Shown: piece by piece, positions 25,634 through 34,124 of the stretch
Numbering within the stretch: position 1 is the stretch's first letter
Layout: the number at the start of each line of letters is the position of its first letter
NCBI GenBank assembly: GCA_963836585.1
Contig: CAWIJV010000001.1
Location: forward strand, 124,001-188,000
Source: BTUB01 sp963836585
Lineage (GTDB): Bacteria > Babelota > Babeliae > Babelales > Vermiphilaceae
Direction of reading: 5' to 3'
DNA: 64,000 bases
Made by a program: the position numbers and the translations under genes
The notes under the pieces: generated by a model
Database searches by the model: none
Told to the model about the DNA's origin: nothing
What the model saw: the letters and a program-made list of their open reading frames with translations, nothing else

Positions 25634-25710
25634 GGTATTCCTTTTTTAAACGAATTAATTTTGGCTTAGTGTAAGATGGGTAGCTGTGCAAGTCAAATAG
25701 TGGCAAGTAT

Positions 25711-25735
25711 AAAAAAGGGGCGACTTAGTCGCCCC
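25711..25735 (-). terminator. Terminator of the AbrB-type gene
   Basis: On the minus strand stem GGGGCGAC-TAA-GTCGCCCC is followed by six T. Confidence 0.85.
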
Positions 25736-25748
25736 CGGTATTTAGGTT

Positions 25749-26291
25749 TTAGAGGTTATTATATTTTTGAGCGATTGCTTTCATTTCATTATCAAGTTCA
25801 GCCAGCTCAGGGAAGAACTGATGTTTCAATTTCAGGAATTCTCGTAAGTAGTCTTCGGATTGGGTTTTTGGATTGTATTTTTGTTCCAATGCCGTGATAG
25901 CTTCTGCGAATTCCAAGTTGGAAGAAAAATTATTGTTAAACGTTTCCATCGCTGCTTTATGGCGTGAGAATAGTTCGTTAAATTCCTGTTGCATTTCCGG
26001 CATGAGCGCTTTCATCTTCTCCATTTCCTTGTGATCAGGTTCATTGGGGAAATTCTTCTCCAAGCCTTTGACTGAAATGGCACGAATATTGGCTAAGGCT
26101 GAAGCGGTGGCTTCCTCCATGCCGGCAGAAATGGTGCCTTTTTCAGCTTTGACCAGCGGTGTAATGATCAATGATTTGCCATCCGTTTGCAACTTAACAA
26201 TACTTGATTCATCCATATTTAGGAGTTCAAGAATTGCCTTATCGATCACCAGTGTGGTGCTGTTGCCATATTTGGCCAGTTTTTTTAACAT
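25749..26291 (-). CDS. AbrB/MazE-type DNA-binding protein with long helical tail
   Basis: 180 residues. Residues 1-48 are a SpoVT/AbrB swapped-hairpin domain (KLAKYGNSTTLVID, LLNMDESSIVKLQTDGKSLIITP), as in antitoxins and transition regulators. Residues 50-180 are a charged, mostly helical extension, probably coiled coil, much longer than in MazE-type antitoxins. No toxin gene is adjacent. An inverted repeat 36 bases upstream of the start (26327-26345) is a likely site for autoregulation. Confidence 0.8.
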   Translation of the reverse strand: MLKKLAKYGNSTTLVIDKAILELLNMDESSIVKLQTDGKSLIITPLVKAEKGTISAGMEEATASALANIRAISVKGLEKNFPNEPDHKEMEKMKALMPEMQQEFNELFSRHKAAMETFNNNFSSNLEFAEAITALEQKYNPKTQSEDYLREFLKLKHQFFPELAELDNEMKAIAQKYNNL

Positions 26292-26326
26292 AAGCGTCCC
26301 TTCTGTTTAGTGGTTGTAATTAAACT

Positions 26327-26345
26327 GTATATACGAAATATATAC
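26327..26345. promoter_or_regulatory. Inverted repeat, candidate operator
   Basis: GTATATA-CGAAA-TATATAC, a perfect 7-bp inverted repeat with 5-nt spacer upstream of the AbrB-type gene. AbrB-fold proteins bind such AT-rich symmetrical sites. It overlaps TATA-like promoter sequence. Confidence 0.5.
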
Positions 26346-26458
26346 TAAAATAATTACTTTGCAACAAAAAGATGCAAGAAAGTTTAAGATCGTAAAAAAA
26401 AGAATAGGGGGGAGGCTAAAAAATAGGTGATAGAAGGAAGACAAGGGCATAAATTTTA

Positions 26459-26546
26459 GGAGAGAGTGGGATTCGAACCCACGATTCCGTTCTCACGGAA
26501 TAACGGTTTTCAAGACCGCCGCATTCAACCGCTCTGCCATCTCTCC
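26459..26546 (-). tRNA. tRNA-Ser (anticodon TGA)
   Basis: Minus-strand cloverleaf of 88 nt: acceptor GGAGAGA/TCTCTCC, D arm, anticodon loop CTTGAAA, long variable arm (TATTCCGTGAGAACGGAAT) and GGTTCGAATCC T arm. CCA is not encoded. Confidence 0.93.
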
Positions 26547-26561
26547 GGTAAGTAATTGTCC

Positions 26562-26692
26562 GCCTACGTCAAGACTACGTCGGACAGCCTTCGCATCTTG
26601 CTAGCAAACTTATTTTTCAAGTAATATTCATCTAGTAGGCCTGCCAGACATAGCTCCGAAAGGAGCGAAGTGGAGCTCCGAAAGGAGCGAAG
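26562..26692. repeat. Dispersed repeat block between tRNA-Ser and its fragment
   Basis: Contains CGCCTACGTCAAG...GTCGGACAGCC and a tandem pair of AGCTCCGAAAGGAGCGAAG (26652-26670, 26674-26692). Confidence 0.65.
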
Positions 26693-26695
26693 GCT

Positions 26696-26737
26696 GGTTT
26701 TCAAGACCGCCGCATTCAACCGCTCTGCCATCTCTCC
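26696..26737 (-). pseudogene. tRNA-Ser(TGA) 5'-half duplicate
   Basis: 42 bases identical to 26505-26546, the acceptor 5' strand, D arm and anticodon arm up to position 42 of the tRNA. The 3' half is missing, replaced by repeat sequence, so it is a dead copy. Confidence 0.85.
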
Positions 26738-26760
26738 AAACTGTTAGAACTAGTAAGAAA

Positions 26761-26833
26761 TGCGCCTATAAGGAGTCGAACCTTAAACCTTCAGATCCGT
26801 AGTCTGATGCTCTATCCAATTGAGCTATAGGCG
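26761..26833 (-). tRNA. tRNA-Arg (anticodon ACG)
   Basis: 73-nt minus-strand cloverleaf: acceptor GCGCCTA/TAGGCGC, anticodon stem CAGA/TCTG with loop CTACGGA, T arm GGTTCGACTCC. The A34 would need deamination to inosine by TadA, as is usual for this tRNA. Confidence 0.93.
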
Positions 26834-26874
26834 CATAAAATTTCAAGATTAGTGGCTTCTTGAGATTAGCAAAA

Positions 26875-26992
26875 CACGCCCTTCGACTATCGTAAACTCG
26901 CTCACGGATAAACTCCGCTAAAAAACTGGCGTAGCCAGGCGTAGCCAAGCTTTGTCTTACACTTCGAAGTCTAACACCACGAAGGCGAAGAC
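26875..26992. repeat. Dispersed repeat cluster between tRNA genes
   Basis: Includes CACGCCCTTCGACTATCG, CTCGCTCACGGATAAACTCCGC and GGCGTAGCCAGGCGTAGCCAAG (tandem GGCGTAGCCA). No coding signal. Confidence 0.55.
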
Positions 26993-26993
26993 T

Positions 26994-27080
26994 GGAGAGA
27001 GAGGGATTCGAACCCTCGTGCCCCATTTCTGGAGCTCTTGCTTAGCAGGCAAGCGCTTTAGGCCACTCAGCCATCTCTCC
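26994..27080 (-). tRNA. tRNA-Ser (anticodon GCT)
   Basis: 87-nt minus-strand cloverleaf: acceptor GGAGAGA/TCTCTCC, anticodon stem TTGC/GCAA with loop CTGCTAA, long variable arm, GGTTCGAATCC T arm. Confidence 0.93.
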
Positions 27081-27172
27081 GTTAGGATAAAAAAAGATAT
27101 AAAAAGAATAAAGTATTTGCGATTTTATGCAAGTAGGGGCTAAGCTTACATTCTAGAGTAAAGGAACTATTT

Positions 27173-27472
27173 ATGGCGCTGGTGATTCAGGTAAAAGTTG
27201 TTCCCTCTTCGGGCCGAAATCAGTATCGGCTGGATAAGAGTGGTCAGCTAAAAATCTATTTAAAAAGCCCTCCTGAGCGAGGTAAGGCCAACCATGAACT
27301 GGTCTCGCTGTTGGCCAAAGAGTTGCGCCTTCCTCTGAGTGCCATTGCTATTGTTTCAGGGCATACCGATCCCAAAAAACGGTTAAAAGTTGAAACTTCG
27401 CTCACTTTTGAGCAACTCTTAGAAAAATTGGGTATTCATACTCAAACCACGTTCATTACTCAAAAGGATTAA
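27173..27472 (+). CDS. DUF167/YggU family protein
   Basis: 99 residues with the family pattern KVVPSSGRNQ, KIYLKSPPERGKANHELVSLLAKEL and the phosphate-binding-like VSGHTDPKKRLKVE. A small conserved alpha/beta protein of unknown biochemical role, often encoded near cell-division or YggT genes elsewhere. AAAGGA lies seven bases before the ATG. It is followed after one base by the GspF/PilC gene, so the two are co-transcribed. Confidence 0.9.
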   Translation: MALVIQVKVVPSSGRNQYRLDKSGQLKIYLKSPPERGKANHELVSLLAKELRLPLSAIAIVSGHTDPKKRLKVETSLTFEQLLEKLGIHTQTTFITQKD

Positions 27473-27473
27473 A

Positions 27474-28661
27474 ATGCCATATTATGCATGGAAAGGGGTT
27501 AATCTGCAGGCTCAATGGGCCAAAGGGACCTTATTCGCCCGCAATGAGCATGAATTGGATGATATTTTATTTAAAAAGGATATAGCACTGCTTTATCACA
27601 AACCCAAAAAATTGTGGTGGTGCTCTTACAATCAGCAGCAGGTGCTGCACTATTTTGTGCAGTTACAAACGCTGATCAAGGCCGGAGTGATGGTGCCTGA
27701 AGCGCTCAATATTGTGGCGCGGCAGACAACGCATCCCTATTTTGCTTCAATCTGCTATGATGTGGCCGATAAAGTGGCTCGGGGGCATAGTTTAGCGGCA
27801 GCATTGGCATGCCATCCACAGATATTTAATCCGGTAATTGTGCAGAGCATCAGCGTGGGCCAAGAGTCGGGCAGCTTGCCGCAAACATTGGAGATTTTAG
27901 TGCACTATTTGGATGCGATGGTGGTGTTCAAGAAAAAAATTCGCGCGGCGCTCATGCTCCCGGCCATTACGTTTCTCTTTTTTCTCATGGTTATTGCCGT
28001 TATTGTGATGGTGATTGTGCCGCAGTTTGTAAACTTGTGCGCAAGTATGCATAAGCAACTGCCACCGTCTACTTATTTGCTCCAGCAATTAAGCAACTTT
28101 TTGCGCAGTGGTTCTGCCCGAATGCTGGCAGCCGCTCTGGGAATAGGACTGATCTGGCTGTATCGATACAGCCAAACAGCATCAGGCAAACAGCGGATAA
28201 ATAATTTAATGGCGCGAATACCACTTGTTCGCGCTTTAATCCGATATCAGGTGATGGCGGTCTTTTTTAGATCGGTGGCAAAACTGATGATGGGCGGTAT
28301 GCCACTTTCTAAAGCGCTCACCATTGCGTGCGAATCGGTGGAGTATGGCCATCTTCAAGAGCAGCTGAAGGCGATTGCTTACTGTGTGGATGCGGGAATT
28401 CCTTTTCATCAAAGCGCGCAAAGCTATCCGGACTTGATGGGGGCCAATACGCTGGCATTGATCGCAGTGGGCCATGAGACAGGCATGCTGGCGCCGATGA
28501 TGATGCGAATTGCTGATACGCAACAAGAATCTCTGTTGGCAGCTATGCATCGTATCACTACTCTTATTCAGCCACTTCTCCTTATCATTCTAGGGCTCAT
28601 GATCAGCGCACTGATTGTGGGATTATATGCGCCAATTATGAGTTTATCCTCGATTTTTTGA
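27474..28661 (+). CDS. Type II secretion/type IV pilus inner-membrane platform protein (GspF/PilC)
   Basis: 395 residues with two T2SSF domains (about 65-185 and 265-390): FFVQLQTLIKAGVMVPEALNI-like first helix pair, VGQESGSLPQTLEIL, and the second-domain repeats FRSVAKLMMGGMPLSKAL and VGHETGMLAPMMMRIAD. Three transmembrane segments are visible. The platform organises pseudopilus or pilus assembly with a GspE/PilB ATPase. No ATPase, pilin or secretin gene is nearby, so partners must lie elsewhere. It could serve DNA uptake or secretion. Confidence 0.93.
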   Translation: MPYYAWKGVNLQAQWAKGTLFARNEHELDDILFKKDIALLYHKPKKLWWCSYNQQQVLHYFVQLQTLIKAGVMVPEALNIVARQTTHPYFASICYDVADKVARGHSLAAALACHPQIFNPVIVQSISVGQESGSLPQTLEILVHYLDAMVVFKKKIRAALMLPAITFLFFLMVIAVIVMVIVPQFVNLCASMHKQLPPSTYLLQQLSNFLRSGSARMLAAALGIGLIWLYRYSQTASGKQRINNLMARIPLVRALIRYQVMAVFFRSVAKLMMGGMPLSKALTIACESVEYGHLQEQLKAIAYCVDAGIPFHQSAQSYPDLMGANTLALIAVGHETGMLAPMMMRIADTQQESLLAAMHRITTLIQPLLLIILGLMISALIVGLYAPIMSLSSIF

Positions 28662-28741
28662 ACTCTTGCTTCATTCTTGGCAAGCAGACACGGTTGTGCA
28701 ATACTATGGCCATGAAAAAAATTAATTTTATTAGGAGATGT

Positions 28742-29668
28742 ATGAAAAGACTACTGCTATTTTCCCTTTTGGCTTCTCTGTTCGGCTCACATGTTTTAAC
28801 TGCGCATATAACTTTGTTATGGCAAGCAGATAGAAAAATTTTCTGGGAAACAGATTGGGTTCTAGAGCTGTTGACGGGCTTAGAATATGAAACGGTCGAT
28901 GATATGAAGTTTGAAAAATTCATTGATAATTCTATTATTGTGGTGTGCGCTATTCAAGAAAATATGATGCCCTATTTTAAAAAGTTACATGAAATGCATT
29001 ATAAATTCGGCATTATTCTTTTAAGCGATGAGTGTTATAAATGTCCCACAGATTTTTATCAATATGCGCAATTTGTTTTTAGAAATTTTTGGCATAAGAA
29101 ATTTAATGATGATCCGCATGTTGTCTGTTTTCCACTGGGTTATAAGCAAGGTTTTTGGAATAATTGTTCTCAACGAGTGATAAAAGAAGCAACCCAACGT
29201 AAATATTGTTGGAGTTTTGCTGGACAGGTAGGTGGAAAGCCAACGCGAACTACCATGATTGATCGTATGAAGCGTATTTCTCCTTTTTATGTGCATGAGA
29301 TTCATACATTCGCAGATTCACGCTCTTTGGGAACTAAAGAGTATCGAGAGCTTTTACTAGAGAGCATTTTTGTGCCCTGCGGATGCGGTTACTGGAATAT
29401 AGATTCATTTAGGGTATGTGAAGCTCTTGAATGTGGCTGTATTCCCATCGTGGAGACCTTTCCGTTAGATTATTTTAAGAAATTTTTTGGTAATCATCCA
29501 TTCCTTGCTGTCGACTCATGGGATCAGGCGCCTGAGCTGATGAAGCAATTGCTTACCGATCCGGTGGCGCTTGAATCTAAGCGGCTCGAATGCATGCGTT
29601 GGTGGGATGAGTATAAAAAGAACCTGAAAAAAACATTTACAGAGATTATTAAAAATACGATTTGTTAA
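28742..29668 (+). CDS. Exported exostosin-like glycosyltransferase (GT47-type)
   Basis: 308 residues from ATG 28742, which follows AGGAG and begins a signal peptide (KRLLLFSLLASLFGSHVLT); upstream in-frame ATGs at 28658, 28706 and 28712 would bury it. The middle has the exostosin-type VVCFPLGYKQGF and WSFAGQ followed by a C-terminal motif RVCEALECGCIPIVE, the donor-binding Glu region of GT47/exostosin enzymes. Those enzymes usually use nucleotide-sugar donors such as UDP-GlcA or UDP-GlcNAc. The donor here is unknown. First gene of the exported sugar-enzyme island. Confidence 0.8.
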   Translation: MKRLLLFSLLASLFGSHVLTAHITLLWQADRKIFWETDWVLELLTGLEYETVDDMKFEKFIDNSIIVVCAIQENMMPYFKKLHEMHYKFGIILLSDECYKCPTDFYQYAQFVFRNFWHKKFNDDPHVVCFPLGYKQGFWNNCSQRVIKEATQRKYCWSFAGQVGGKPTRTTMIDRMKRISPFYVHEIHTFADSRSLGTKEYRELLLESIFVPCGCGYWNIDSFRVCEALECGCIPIVETFPLDYFKKFFGNHPFLAVDSWDQAPELMKQLLTDPVALESKRLECMRWWDEYKKNLKKTFTEIIKNTIC

Positions 29669-29692
29669 GAAATATAGATTTCAGGAGAAAAA

Positions 29693-30896
29693 ATGAAAAT
29701 AAAAATAGCAGTATTTTTAAGTCTATTAACGAGTTTTTTATATTCAGTTGTTCCCAATAAACGAGAGCAGATGCTCATTGATCATGTAAAATGAAGCATA
29801 GATCAAGCAGAAAAGGGATTATCAAAACTTACGCCTAAAGTTTTAGCAGTTGAAGGTATGACAAGCCCTCTAATAAAACGCTTTTTGAATAATCTTTGTT
29901 CGCTTTCCCAAAGCACTTATCTTGAAATTGGCGTATGGAAAGGCGCTACTTTTACCGCCGCTTTGTATGGCAATAAAGATTCATTAAAACAAGCAGTGGC
30001 AATAGATAACTGGTCAGAATATGGTAATCCATCGGCAGAATTTAAAGCAAATTGTTCACTTATTTCAGATGTTCCCTATACTTTCTATCTTCACGATTGT
30101 TTTACTATATCGATCTTTCCCCTTTGCGCGATTCCCTTAAAAACTTTATGAGAATAAATTCTACGTTGATGGCTTACTTCGAGGCTAAAACTATCAACGA
30201 AAGATGCCTCAGTACATTTTGCCAATCGTGCTTGCAGCTGAGCAAATATAGCTAAAGGTATTGCAATATTTTTGCGAAGTTCTAAAAACCGATTATAACT
30301 AACCAGATTTGGAAATTCGGAATTAAGATACATTAATACATATTTTTCATAGTAATCTTTGAAGCTTTTATATCCGGAAAAATGAAAGTAGATTGCAATT
30401 GTCATGATCTCACTGGGCTTCATAATGAATGATCGATTTCGCAATCTTTTACCATCGGTTAGAAAATTATTTTGAAATTGTTGCTGAAAAAGCTTGCTAA
30501 AATCATCGATTTCGCAGAAAATTTTAACTAGTAACATGTTACGGATATCCTTTTTTTTGGGGTTTCTAGTTCCAATTAAAAGGATATTTTTTTTATCAAA
30601 ATTTTGCCAATCATAAAGAAGGATTTTTTGATTCGCCGATAGATATTTATTTTTATGATGGGCAGCATACGCAAGCTTCACAGGAAAGAGCATTCACATA
30701 CTATAATGATTTATTTGCTCTCACATTTATTGCCATTGTTGATGACTGGAATGATTTTCCAGTCAAATTTGGTACTCGAAGCGCATTTCAAAAGTTAGGT
30801 TATACTATTCTTTATGAATGTGAGCTACCGGGATATCATAATGCAACTTTATGGTGGAACGGCTTATACGTGGCAGTAATACGGCGCAATATATAG
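29693..30896 (+). pseudogene. Exported class I SAM methyltransferase gene, broken
   Basis: ATG 29693 after AGGAG starts a signal peptide (KIKIAVFLSLLTSFLYS). The frame meets TGA at 29792 after 33 codons but continues coherently with STYLEIGVWKGATFTAALYG, a SAM-binding motif I. It ends near 30110 where an IS982-like fragment on the minus strand intervenes. From about 30590 to TAG 30896 the methyltransferase resumes (IDIYFYDGQHTQASQERAF, FIAIVDDWNDF, WWNGLYVAVIRRN). One nonsense codon plus an insertion means it is dead. Confidence 0.8.
30110..30575 (-). mobile_element. Truncated IS982-family insertion sequence
   Basis: Minus-strand frame from ATG 30537 encodes about 140 residues of an IS982-type transposase: LLVKIFCEIDDF start, MKPSEIMTIAIYFHFSGYKSFKDYYE, LVSYNRFLELR, first catalytic Asp in ASFVDS, and HKVFKGIAQRGK where similarity stops. 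Full transposases are about twice as long, so the second and third catalytic acidic residues are lost. I could not fix the inverted ends, so boundaries are approximate. It sits inside the methyltransferase pseudogene. Confidence 0.75.
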
Positions 30897-30956
30897 CTAA
30901 TGACGGCTTCTGCATTGACGGAGCCAGCCTTTTACTCTATCCTACTACTATATTTT

Positions 30957-31040
30957 GCCGGGATGGCGGAATTGGTAGACGCACTGGACTCAAAATCCAG
31001 CGTTGGTAACAACATGTCGGTTCGAGTCCGACTCCCGGCA
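30957..31040 (+). tRNA. tRNA-Leu (anticodon CAA)
   Basis: 84-nt cloverleaf: acceptor GCCGGGA/TCCCGGC, anticodon stem CTGGA/TCCAG with loop CTCAAAA, long variable arm, GGTTCGAGTCC T arm. Confidence 0.94.
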
Positions 31041-31062
31041 TACTATAAAAAAGGTTCGAATC

Positions 31063-31401
31063 ATGTCTCTTTCCTGTATTTTTTGCAAAATTATCGCTCG
31101 AGAAGTCCCATCCACGATCATCGCTGAAACTGATGATATTATCGTAATTAAGGATATCAACCCTAAGGCGCCAATTCATTACCTGATCATCCCTAAAAAA
31201 CATATGGCTGATCTGACTAAATTTGAGCAAACAGATGCGCCACTGGCAGGGCATATGCTCTTAATGGCAAAACAGCTATCGCAAGGGTTGAGCGGTTCGC
31301 AAGATTTTAAGCTAATGGTGAATAATGGTGCTGATGCCGGGCAAATTGTGTTTCATGCACATATCCATTTTCTAGCCGGTAAAAAAATGGCTGATTTCTG
31401 A
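31063..31401 (+). CDS. HIT-family nucleotide hydrolase (HinT-like)
   Basis: 112 residues from ATG 31063. CIFCKIIAREVPS opening with a Cys pair, DINPKAPIHYLIIPKKH, and the histidine triad FHAHIHFLAG near the C-terminus. HinT-type enzymes hydrolyse AMP-lysine or other purine phosphoramidates and stalled aminoacyl-AMP. Cytosolic, no signal peptide. It starts 22 bases after tRNA-Leu and is probably on the same transcript. Confidence 0.94.
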   Translation: MSLSCIFCKIIAREVPSTIIAETDDIIVIKDINPKAPIHYLIIPKKHMADLTKFEQTDAPLAGHMLLMAKQLSQGLSGSQDFKLMVNNGADAGQIVFHAHIHFLAGKKMADF

Positions 31402-31462
31402 TTATTTCGTTGCATTTTACCTCTTCTTCTTTATTCTTATCCATACATAGTGAAATTGTTAT

Positions 31463-31546
31463 GCCGAGATGGCGAAATTGGTAGACGCACAGGCTTCAGG
31501 TGCCTGCGGTGGCAACACTGTGCCGGTTCGAATCCGGCTCTCGGCA
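31463..31546 (+). tRNA. tRNA-Leu (anticodon CAG)
   Basis: 84-nt cloverleaf: acceptor GCCGAGA/TCTCGGC, anticodon stem CAGGC/GCCTG with loop TTCAGGT, long variable arm, GGTTCGAATCC T arm. Confidence 0.94.
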
Positions 31547-31552
31547 ATCAGG

Positions 31553-32605
31553 ATGAGTGCGCATATGTTTGATGTTTTTTTAGGTTTTGGTTTTTTAGCC
31601 AGTGCCACGATGGCAAATAAGTATGCCTTATTGAGCCTGACGCCCACCTTTATGGTTGCCCTGCGCATGCTGGGGGCCGGTGCTATTTTGTGGTGGTACT
31701 ATCATAAAGGTACGCATCGCCTCTCGTTTGCTTACTTTAAGCGAGATTTGCCGGTGCTTATCGGTATCTCATTGCTTACTCTTTTCATCCCTTCAATCTG
31801 CAAGGCATATGCTCTGCAAAATATGCTTGCCTCGAAGGCGTCATTTTTTGGCAGCCTTGATCCTTTTGTGACTGCAATTTACGCATATCTCTTTTTTAAA
31901 GAAACACTCAGCTTTAAAAAAATTATAGGCATTATGCTGGGGTTTGCCGGAATGGTGGTAATTCTGCTTTCCCGCGCTCCTTCATCTGAGCAGGCGCTCA
32001 TGGCATTCTCAGTATTTTCTTATCCGGAGTTGGCTGCATTGATCGCGATGGCCGTTGGCCGGCTCGGGTGGATTTTTGTACAGCGTCTTATTAGAAATGA
32101 GCGATACACCGGTGCGGAGCTTAATGGGTTATTGATGACTTTGAGTGGTTTGTTGGCACTCATTATTCCCTTTTTTGGAGCTACGTGTATTAGGATCGCG
32201 CGCATGCTTGCGCCATCAGCAGCTTTTGCTTATTTGCCTGATTACACGTTTGAGAATGCAATGGCAATTTTTCATCTTAATCCGGCCACTTCCATTAGTT
32301 TTAACCTGCTTATTTTTCTGCTGCTGTATACCATTATTATTGGTAATGTGATTGGATACACTATGTATGCTAATTTTCTCAAGCACCATTCCATCACCTT
32401 TATTTCTTTGGCCGGATTTTCCGTGCCGATGTATACCTATCTTTTTGATGCAATGTTAGGCAACCCCATTTCGCTGAGCTTCTTAGTCGCCGCTGCCATC
32501 ACTTTCACCGGCCTCATGATCTTCTACCAAGATGAGATCAATCGCATTAGCCATGGTGCCTGGCATCCTATTACTTATCTAAAAAATCTCTTTTTAAAAA
32601 AGTAA
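31553..32605 (+). CDS. EamA/DMT-superfamily permease
   Basis: About 350 residues with ten hydrophobic helices in two EamA halves (about 1-140 and 165-320). Half-ends such as KASFFGSLDPFVTAIYAYLFFKE and HHSITFISLAGFSVPMYTYLFD show the family repeat. It likely exports or imports a small metabolite; substrate not predictable. ATG 31553 follows tRNA-Leu by only six bases (a second ATG at 31565 is possible), so mRNA and tRNA may be co-transcribed. A paralog lies at 34125 on the other strand. Confidence 0.88.
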   Translation: MSAHMFDVFLGFGFLASATMANKYALLSLTPTFMVALRMLGAGAILWWYYHKGTHRLSFAYFKRDLPVLIGISLLTLFIPSICKAYALQNMLASKASFFGSLDPFVTAIYAYLFFKETLSFKKIIGIMLGFAGMVVILLSRAPSSEQALMAFSVFSYPELAALIAMAVGRLGWIFVQRLIRNERYTGAELNGLLMTLSGLLALIIPFFGATCIRIARMLAPSAAFAYLPDYTFENAMAIFHLNPATSISFNLLIFLLLYTIIIGNVIGYTMYANFLKHHSITFISLAGFSVPMYTYLFDAMLGNPISLSFLVAAAITFTGLMIFYQDEINRISHGAWHPITYLKNLFLKK

Positions 32606-32714
32606 TATAGGCATCAAGGATTAAATCTCTTTTGTGACTATTTTTATTGATTTTAACAAATTCATTAGATTATTCTGATAAAAAAGAAATGGATAATACT
32701 AGGGAGATAAAGGT

Positions 32715-34118
32715 TTGAAGAAATTCATATTGTATCTAGGGATGATCGGATTTTTGTTAACCAATTTTGTTTTGGCAGATGAGCTATGGGATCAGTTTAA
32801 ACAACGTGTTACTCTGAATAAAGAATTAAAGTCTAAATTTGCAAAAAAAGCCGAACAGCCATTACCTCCTATGCCGGCCAATTTTTTGCCACAAACCATG
32901 ATGCATCTAAGAACTCTCTTTGGCCCCGGTAAAACTGAGGATGAGTATATTGCCTTAGGAGTTAAATATTCATCTACTGAGCAGTATTATTTTGACGAAG
33001 GCTATCAAAATATAAAAATTGATACAAAGGCAATTGCTGAAAAATATGGAGAGTATATACAATATGCAAAAAAGATGATTGCAAATGAGAAGAAATATTG
33101 GCCTTATTATGTCTTTTATCATAGCCAAAAAAGTGGACTTTCAATTATTCAGGATTTCTTGAGCGAGCTCTATGGATGGCTTAATTTAGAAACTCCTCAT
33201 GAGCAAACAAAACTTTTACGAATGTTTGTTGAAAATGAGAAGGGATATAAAAATATTGATGCATTTTTAGCTGCCCATAAAAATGACATTATGAATTCAT
33301 TCCCAATTCATGGAACAAATTTTTTTGATCATTTGCAAGACGTGATTCTTAATTTATTATCAGCGAATCTAGCCTTATTTGCCAATGCTGGATATACCAA
33401 TGAAAGTAGCTGGTACTACTGGTACGCAAACAAAAGTATTCATCCGCCTAATTTAAACAGTGTATTTTCTCGATTCTTTAAGGCTTTTGGGTTCAATGAA
33501 AAGTTCATTCCTGCTCTTCTAGAGCTCAACGAGTTAAAATCTGGCACAACAATGTGCCAAATTTTTATTCATCCAGATGTTGTTGACCAGATTACCTATT
33601 TGTGTTGGGCCGGTGGCTCGCCGCTGGTCTCAATTATTCCGCCCAGTATGCAAGAATTAGATGCGATGGGTTCAAGCTTAAGCACAAAAATTGTTCCGGA
33701 CGTCACCCCAGATCTACTCAAAATGCAAAAGCAGCTTGAGCAGGTTATTTATGATCCTCAGTTAAAGAGAATAAGTGTTAAGAAATACCTTTCTGTTTAT
33801 AGCACACAACCTGAACGTATTCCCTGGGGCCCCGTAAGCTGGAGAAAAGGGGATAATATATATTTTATAAATGATTTTCAAGCGAGAATTTATTGGGAAT
33901 ATTCTCTTTTGCTGGATCCAGAAAAAGTAAAAATAATCACGTATACTTCATATAAGGGGCTTCAAGGGCCACAGCGAGAAACAGCAGAAAAACTCTACCA
34001 GCAAAAGCTTTCTGTGATTGTGGAAGAACTAATAAAAGATTGGTTGCTTACTGAAAATAAGAATGCAGAGGGAAAAACAAAAATAGAAAAATTCTTTGAG
34101 ATGTTAAAAAGTAGATAA
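32715..34118 (+). CDS. Exported protein of unknown function
   Basis: 467 residues. TTG 32715 is taken as the start (AGGGAG eight bases upstream) because it begins a textbook signal peptide (KKFILYLGMIGFLLTNFVLA). The mature part is helical and rich in aromatic residues (WPYYVFYHSQ, SSWYYWYANK), with a GTTMCQIFIHPDVVDQ stretch at mid-length and a Lys/Glu-rich C-terminus. I see no known catalytic motif or repeat. TTGATT/TATTCT-like promoter elements lie around 32647-32676. It lies between two EamA permeases. Confidence 0.75.
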   Translation: MKKFILYLGMIGFLLTNFVLADELWDQFKQRVTLNKELKSKFAKKAEQPLPPMPANFLPQTMMHLRTLFGPGKTEDEYIALGVKYSSTEQYYFDEGYQNIKIDTKAIAEKYGEYIQYAKKMIANEKKYWPYYVFYHSQKSGLSIIQDFLSELYGWLNLETPHEQTKLLRMFVENEKGYKNIDAFLAAHKNDIMNSFPIHGTNFFDHLQDVILNLLSANLALFANAGYTNESSWYYWYANKSIHPPNLNSVFSRFFKAFGFNEKFIPALLELNELKSGTTMCQIFIHPDVVDQITYLCWAGGSPLVSIIPPSMQELDAMGSSLSTKIVPDVTPDLLKMQKQLEQVIYDPQLKRISVKKYLSVYSTQPERIPWGPVSWRKGDNIYFINDFQARIYWEYSLLLDPEKVKIITYTSYKGLQGPQRETAEKLYQQKLSVIVEELIKDWLLTENKNAEGKTKIEKFFEMLKSR

Positions 34119-34124
34119 TAAGCG

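Noticed and set aside
25749..26291. Toxin-antitoxin module
   Set aside because: The AbrB-type gene has no adjacent toxin candidate; neighbours are dps and tRNA genes.
29693..29800. Possible readthrough or recoding of TGA at 29792
   Set aside because: groEL and other intact genes end in TGA and RF2 is present; the same gene is also broken by an insertion.
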